From Faecalicatena_A orotica (GTDB taxonomy: Bacteria > Bacillota > Clostridia > Lachnospirales > Lachnospiraceae): a stretch of 64,000 nucleotides of DNA. The position numbers and the translations under genes are program-made. Positions 61,093-64,000 of this stretch are shown piece after piece. The stretch is from assembly GCF_040545875.1 (NCBI RefSeq), contig NZ_JBEPMR010000018.1; one strand, given 5' to 3'. How positions within the stretch are numbered: position 1 is the first letter of the stretch; each line of letters opens with the position of its first letter. The notes under the pieces were generated by a model, which saw only the letters and a list, made by a program, of their open reading frames with translations, searched no databases and had not been told where the DNA came from.

Positions 61093-62388
61093 TTATTTTT
61101 TCGTAATATTTACAAATGTATCATATAAGTTATCCTGTATCACAGACCTCTGATGATTTCGAACACCACACTCCCATGCATTCTTTCCATATTGTAAAAT
61201 TTTGTGATGGTCAGATATCAAGTTGTATAAAGTAGTTTCTATTTTATCATCTTTAGTTTCAACTATAGCAGCAGCATTATTTTTCATGTAATCAATTGAT
61301 GCCGTCATGCCCCCCACCGCAAAAATACATCGGGCATTATACAAATAGTCTACAATTTTTGTGGAAAAAGATAATCTAAAGAAAAGTCTTTCTTTCTCTG
61401 AAGTTGGCTCAACATACAGCAGTATATCCGCTGAGTTCATTGTTGGCAGTACTTCTTCATAAGGTACTGGAGCCATTAGTTTTGATGTGCCTCTTATTGT
61501 CAAAGCTCTCTTAATAGCTTTAGATTTGGGGGACATCGTGTAAATAAAAAGCTCAGCCTTCTTTTCATTATGATTTATGTTTGAAATAGCCTTTGCAACT
61601 TTCGCTAACACCTGCCAGCGTCCCGAGCCAATATTCCCCATATAAACAATTTTTACAGGAAAACTAACCGAATCTTTAACTGGAGCTTCCCCCAAAAAAT
61701 CATAGCCTTTATATAAAACTTTGCATTTCTTATTGAAGTACTGTTCATATTCTTGTTGCATCGGAACAGTAATAGTATATAAGAATTCACTAGCGTCAAC
61801 ACATCTCTTAATGTACTTTCTCTCAATAAATGTTTTAATCCAAAAAAAGGGAGACAGTGCTCTCTTTTTTAATGAATAATGGTCATCCCAGGCATATGGT
61901 ACTATCGGTATGCTATATTTCTCGTGCACATATTGCATCAAAATGTTTGCAGCTGGAACACGACCAAGTGGACCAAACACTATATCAGGTTCAAATTTAT
62001 TAATAAATTTATTAAGTTCTTCAGATTTCCATTTCCCACATATGCCTATTAAATCTTGCACTAAGAGCATTGATTCCCATCTCATCTGTCGAGCTTTATT
62101 ATATATACCGTTATCTGGAGAAATAGTTTCATGTTCATTGCATTTAGCTATAATTTCTTCACCAACCGGTCTTTTTGTAATGATACTTTTGGCTAATTGT
62201 TTTTCTGAAATATAGAAATGGAATTCCGCTACATTATTCTGCGGTTTGCCACCTTTAAAATATATATTTGCAAATTCCATCTTCTTCTGAAGCCCCTCAA
62301 ATAAATTCGTCAGCGTATTACCAGTACTAACATCATTTCTCCATGGAAGATAAGAAATGACGAGTACTCTTATTTTTTCAGATTCCAT
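61093..62388 (-). CDS. GT4-like glycosyltransferase
   Basis: A 431-residue GT-B protein. VLVISYLPWRNDVSTGNTLT opens the acceptor domain (S-T-G-N-T-L loop). PDIVFGPLGRVPAANILMQY near residue 145 and YAWDDHYSLKKRALSPFFW follow; KIVYMGNIGSGRWQVLAKVA starts the donor domain near residue 250; and the donor-site region reads RLFFRLSFSTKIVDYLYNAR near residue 345, with S-T-K-I-x-D-Y in place of E-x7-E. CGGGAG precedes ATG 62388. The stop is 10 bases before the next gene. Confidence 0.85.
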   Translation of the reverse strand: MESEKIRVLVISYLPWRNDVSTGNTLTNLFEGLQKKMEFANIYFKGGKPQNNVAEFHFYISEKQLAKSIITKRPVGEEIIAKCNEHETISPDNGIYNKARQMRWESMLLVQDLIGICGKWKSEELNKFINKFEPDIVFGPLGRVPAANILMQYVHEKYSIPIVPYAWDDHYSLKKRALSPFFWIKTFIERKYIKRCVDASEFLYTITVPMQQEYEQYFNKKCKVLYKGYDFLGEAPVKDSVSFPVKIVYMGNIGSGRWQVLAKVAKAISNINHNEKKAELFIYTMSPKSKAIKRALTIRGTSKLMAPVPYEEVLPTMNSADILLYVEPTSEKERLFFRLSFSTKIVDYLYNARCIFAVGGMTASIDYMKNNAAAIVETKDDKIETTLYNLISDHHKILQYGKNAWECGVRNHQRSVIQDNLYDTFVNITKK

Positions 62389-62389
62389 T

Positions 62390-63541
62390 TTAAATTTCTC
62401 CCGCTTTTAAACTCAATAGCTTTTTATACCACAGAGTCATTTTTTTGGCAGCAGTGTTTATATCATATCCCGAAGCAACTGCTTCATTCTTCATATTTTT
62501 TCTTTCAAAACCATCTGCATATTGTAATATTTCCTCTGCCCACTTTGTAGCAGAATCTTTTAAAGAATAATACTTCATATTTTCACATATCTTTGCCTCT
62601 ATAGGTATTGTATTTGCACAAATGACTGGGAGCCCCGAAATCTGCGCTTCAACAGCAACCATTCCTAATCCTTCATAAAAACTTGGCATAATAAAAACAT
62701 CCATTGCCTGATATATGTCCTCTATATCATTTCTGTTACCTGTAAAAATAACGACATCGTCTAATTCAAGAGCATGTACTTTTTCTTTAATAATAGGCAT
62801 TAGTGCGCCATTACCCACTAAAAGTAGAATAGCGTTCGAATTCTTTTTGTAAATCTCATTGAAAATATCTATAATAAAACCATGATTTTTTTGGTGAATA
62901 AATCTTCCAACATGTGCTATCACAAATCTGTCATTAACTCCTAATGCACATCTGGTAATATCTCTTCTTTCTTTATTAAAAAGAAACTTATCAATTTCTA
63001 CCGCATTTTGCCAAATAGTTACTTTACCACTATCCATAGTTCTTTTACCAAAAATCCACTCACCAGCAAAGTTTGAACAAGCACATAATGTAGTTGGAAA
63101 TATTTTAGAAAGTGGCCGTAAACTATACTTTATTAAATTCTTTTTCCATTCTCCTTTCCCAGCAGTACTGTGATTATGTACCACTCTAATTGGAATGTTT
63201 GCTCTCCAGGCCGCAAACATGGGGAAAACAGATAAAGTATTTATATGAGAATATACGAGAGGATACTTATTTTCTTTCAAAATCTTATAAAGCTTTTTCT
63301 GATATGAATACAAGTTTTGATAAGGTGGAATTAAGATTATATGTCCTCCTAGCTGCTCGATCTCTTCAGGAATGTAAGTTGAATCTTCATCTATTAGAAA
63401 ATCATACTGGATTGCTGAACGATCAATATATCTATAATAGTTAAGAACTGTTGACTCCAATCCTCCTCCAACCATTTTCCCAACAATGTGAGCAACGCGT
63501 ATTGCTTCTTCGTCTGTTTTCATTTGTATCTTGTTTTTCAT
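62390..63541 (-). CDS. GT4 glycosyltransferase (EpsF-like), first gene of module D
   Basis: A 383-residue GT-B enzyme. AHIVGKMVGGGLESTVLNYY opens it (G-G-x-E-S loop); VVHNHSTAGKGEW (H-x-H) lies near residue 125; VIAHVGRFIHQKNHGFIIDI near residue 215 and MPSFYEGLGMVAVEAQISGL (E-x7-E) near residue 295 complete the EpsF signature. It is paralogous to 4516-5634. TAAGGGAG precedes ATG 63541. A long, structured untranslated stretch separates it from the 95-bp leader at 63906-64000. Confidence 0.93.
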   Translation of the reverse strand: MKNKIQMKTDEEAIRVAHIVGKMVGGGLESTVLNYYRYIDRSAIQYDFLIDEDSTYIPEEIEQLGGHIILIPPYQNLYSYQKKLYKILKENKYPLVYSHINTLSVFPMFAAWRANIPIRVVHNHSTAGKGEWKKNLIKYSLRPLSKIFPTTLCACSNFAGEWIFGKRTMDSGKVTIWQNAVEIDKFLFNKERRDITRCALGVNDRFVIAHVGRFIHQKNHGFIIDIFNEIYKKNSNAILLLVGNGALMPIIKEKVHALELDDVVIFTGNRNDIEDIYQAMDVFIMPSFYEGLGMVAVEAQISGLPVICANTIPIEAKICENMKYYSLKDSATKWAEEILQYADGFERKNMKNEAVASGYDINTAAKKMTLWYKKLLSLKAGEI

Positions 63542-63905
63542 AAACTACACTCCCTTAATCTAACTGATCTCAAACTACAGACTTTTTAGTCATGGATTTA
63601 TTTCTTTAATCAACTTAGCAGAGTTTCTTAACAATAATATTTAAACATTTTTCCATCGGCACCCCTTAATCACACTCTTAATTTCGTAAAAGTATTGAGA
63701 ACACCCCTTGGCAACTTTTATATATAAACGAGTAGCCTCAAGAATAGTAGTATGAAGTATATTTGTCGCTTCCACTATTGTCACAGAGTAGCAATAGTTA
63801 ATGGAAGTCACCTAAATGGGTCTTCTCTATTATTTACGAATTTTACTACTCGTTTATTATCGGGGAGCGTGTAATAAAAACTACCATTAATAATTAATTT
63901 TGTAT
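63542..63905 (-). promoter_or_regulatory. Long structured 5' leader of module D
   Basis: This 364-base stretch between the leader repeat and the first gene has no open frame of note. It contains a 12-bp inverted repeat, ATAAACGAGTAG (63724-63735) with CTACTCGTTTAT (63846-63857). Inside that loop lies a second imperfect stem, CTTCCACTATTG near 63771 with CAATAG-TTAA-TGGAAG near 63792. It looks like folded untranslated RNA or operator DNA. Nothing like it follows copy 1 or copy 2, where the ugd remnant occupies this place. Confidence 0.45.
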
Positions 63906-64000
63906 TTACCTCCAAATAATTGTTATTATTGATTCGGAAATACATTCCATAATGCATATACAATACCCTGTCATCTCTGGGAATTAACGTAATCCAGACA
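63906..64000 (-). promoter_or_regulatory. 95-bp leader repeat, copy 3 (module D)
   Basis: The exact inverted copy of 31990-32084, reading left into module D. The dyad AATAAT-TGTT-ATTATT lies at 63915-63930. It touches the window edge, so the full repeat may be longer. After GGAGGTAA the copies diverge (module C continues into ugd, module D into its own leader). Confidence 0.85.

Noticed and set aside
1..64000. CRISPR arrays, tRNA and rRNA genes
   Set aside because: No regularly spaced short repeats, no cas-like proteins and no cloverleaf or rRNA-like stretches were seen by eye.

Overview
The window looks like a chromosomal segment of a low-GC Firmicute, most plausibly a gut Lachnospiraceae (Blautia/Roseburia/Ruminococcus-like). 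Reasons are AGGAGG-type ribosome sites, the AT-rich genes, the IS66 and IS256 types, and protein families typical of clostridial exopolysaccharide loci. No rRNA, tRNA or species marker is present, so the genus is inference.

Almost all of it is capsule/exopolysaccharide biosynthesis, arranged as four separate Wzx/Wzy-type modules. Module A (1-8.0 kb, + strand) has glycosyltransferases, a Wzy polymerase, a Wzx flippase, a serine-acetyltransferase-like protein and a polysaccharide pyruvyltransferase. Module B (22.9-11.0 kb, - strand) has five GT4 genes (one of them split), two GT-A transferases, Wzy, Wzx, acetyltransferases and a broken FAD enzyme. A and B converge on a degenerate IS66 element (8290-11002). 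Module C (32.0-50.7 kb, + strand) has glycosyltransferases, fucosyltransferase-like enzymes, a VioA/VioB-like pair, Wzy, Wzx and an unusual cassette of GH88-like, 2-hydroxyacid dehydrogenase, Gfo/Idh/MocA and heparinase-like proteins. Module D (64.0-52.4 kb, - strand) has glycosyltransferases, pyruvyltransferase, GT11, Wzy, Wzx, LicD, a TagD-like cytidylyltransferase and an FrhB-like iron-sulfur protein. C and D converge on an intact-looking IS256 element (50728-52212) with a perfect 8-bp target duplication. No initiating phosphoglycosyltransferase or chain-length regulator is visible, so the modules probably depend on shared functions encoded elsewhere.

Between B and C lies a 9-kb island (about 22.95-32.05 kb). 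It holds a VanZ-like protein, a XerC/D-type tyrosine recombinase, three AAA ATPases with PD-(D/E)XK-like C-termini (two DUF234-type, one DUF4143-type), a small two-gene unit with a shared GDYN motif, and gene debris. The island is flanked by inverted copies of a 160-bp block (leader plus the 5' end of a wrecked ugd gene), followed outward by paralogous GT4 genes.

The main discovery candidate is the leader itself. A 95-bp sequence at 31990-32084 (+) recurs perfectly, inverted, at 63906-64000 (-), and part of it recurs at 22921-22953 (-). Every module start visible in the window carries a copy pointing into its module, with a tyrosine recombinase in the island. This is the geometry expected of an invertible, phase-variable capsule locus: flipping the 9-kb island or the 31.9-kb C/D segment would exchange which module follows which upstream sequence. 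Inversion itself is inferred and untested here.
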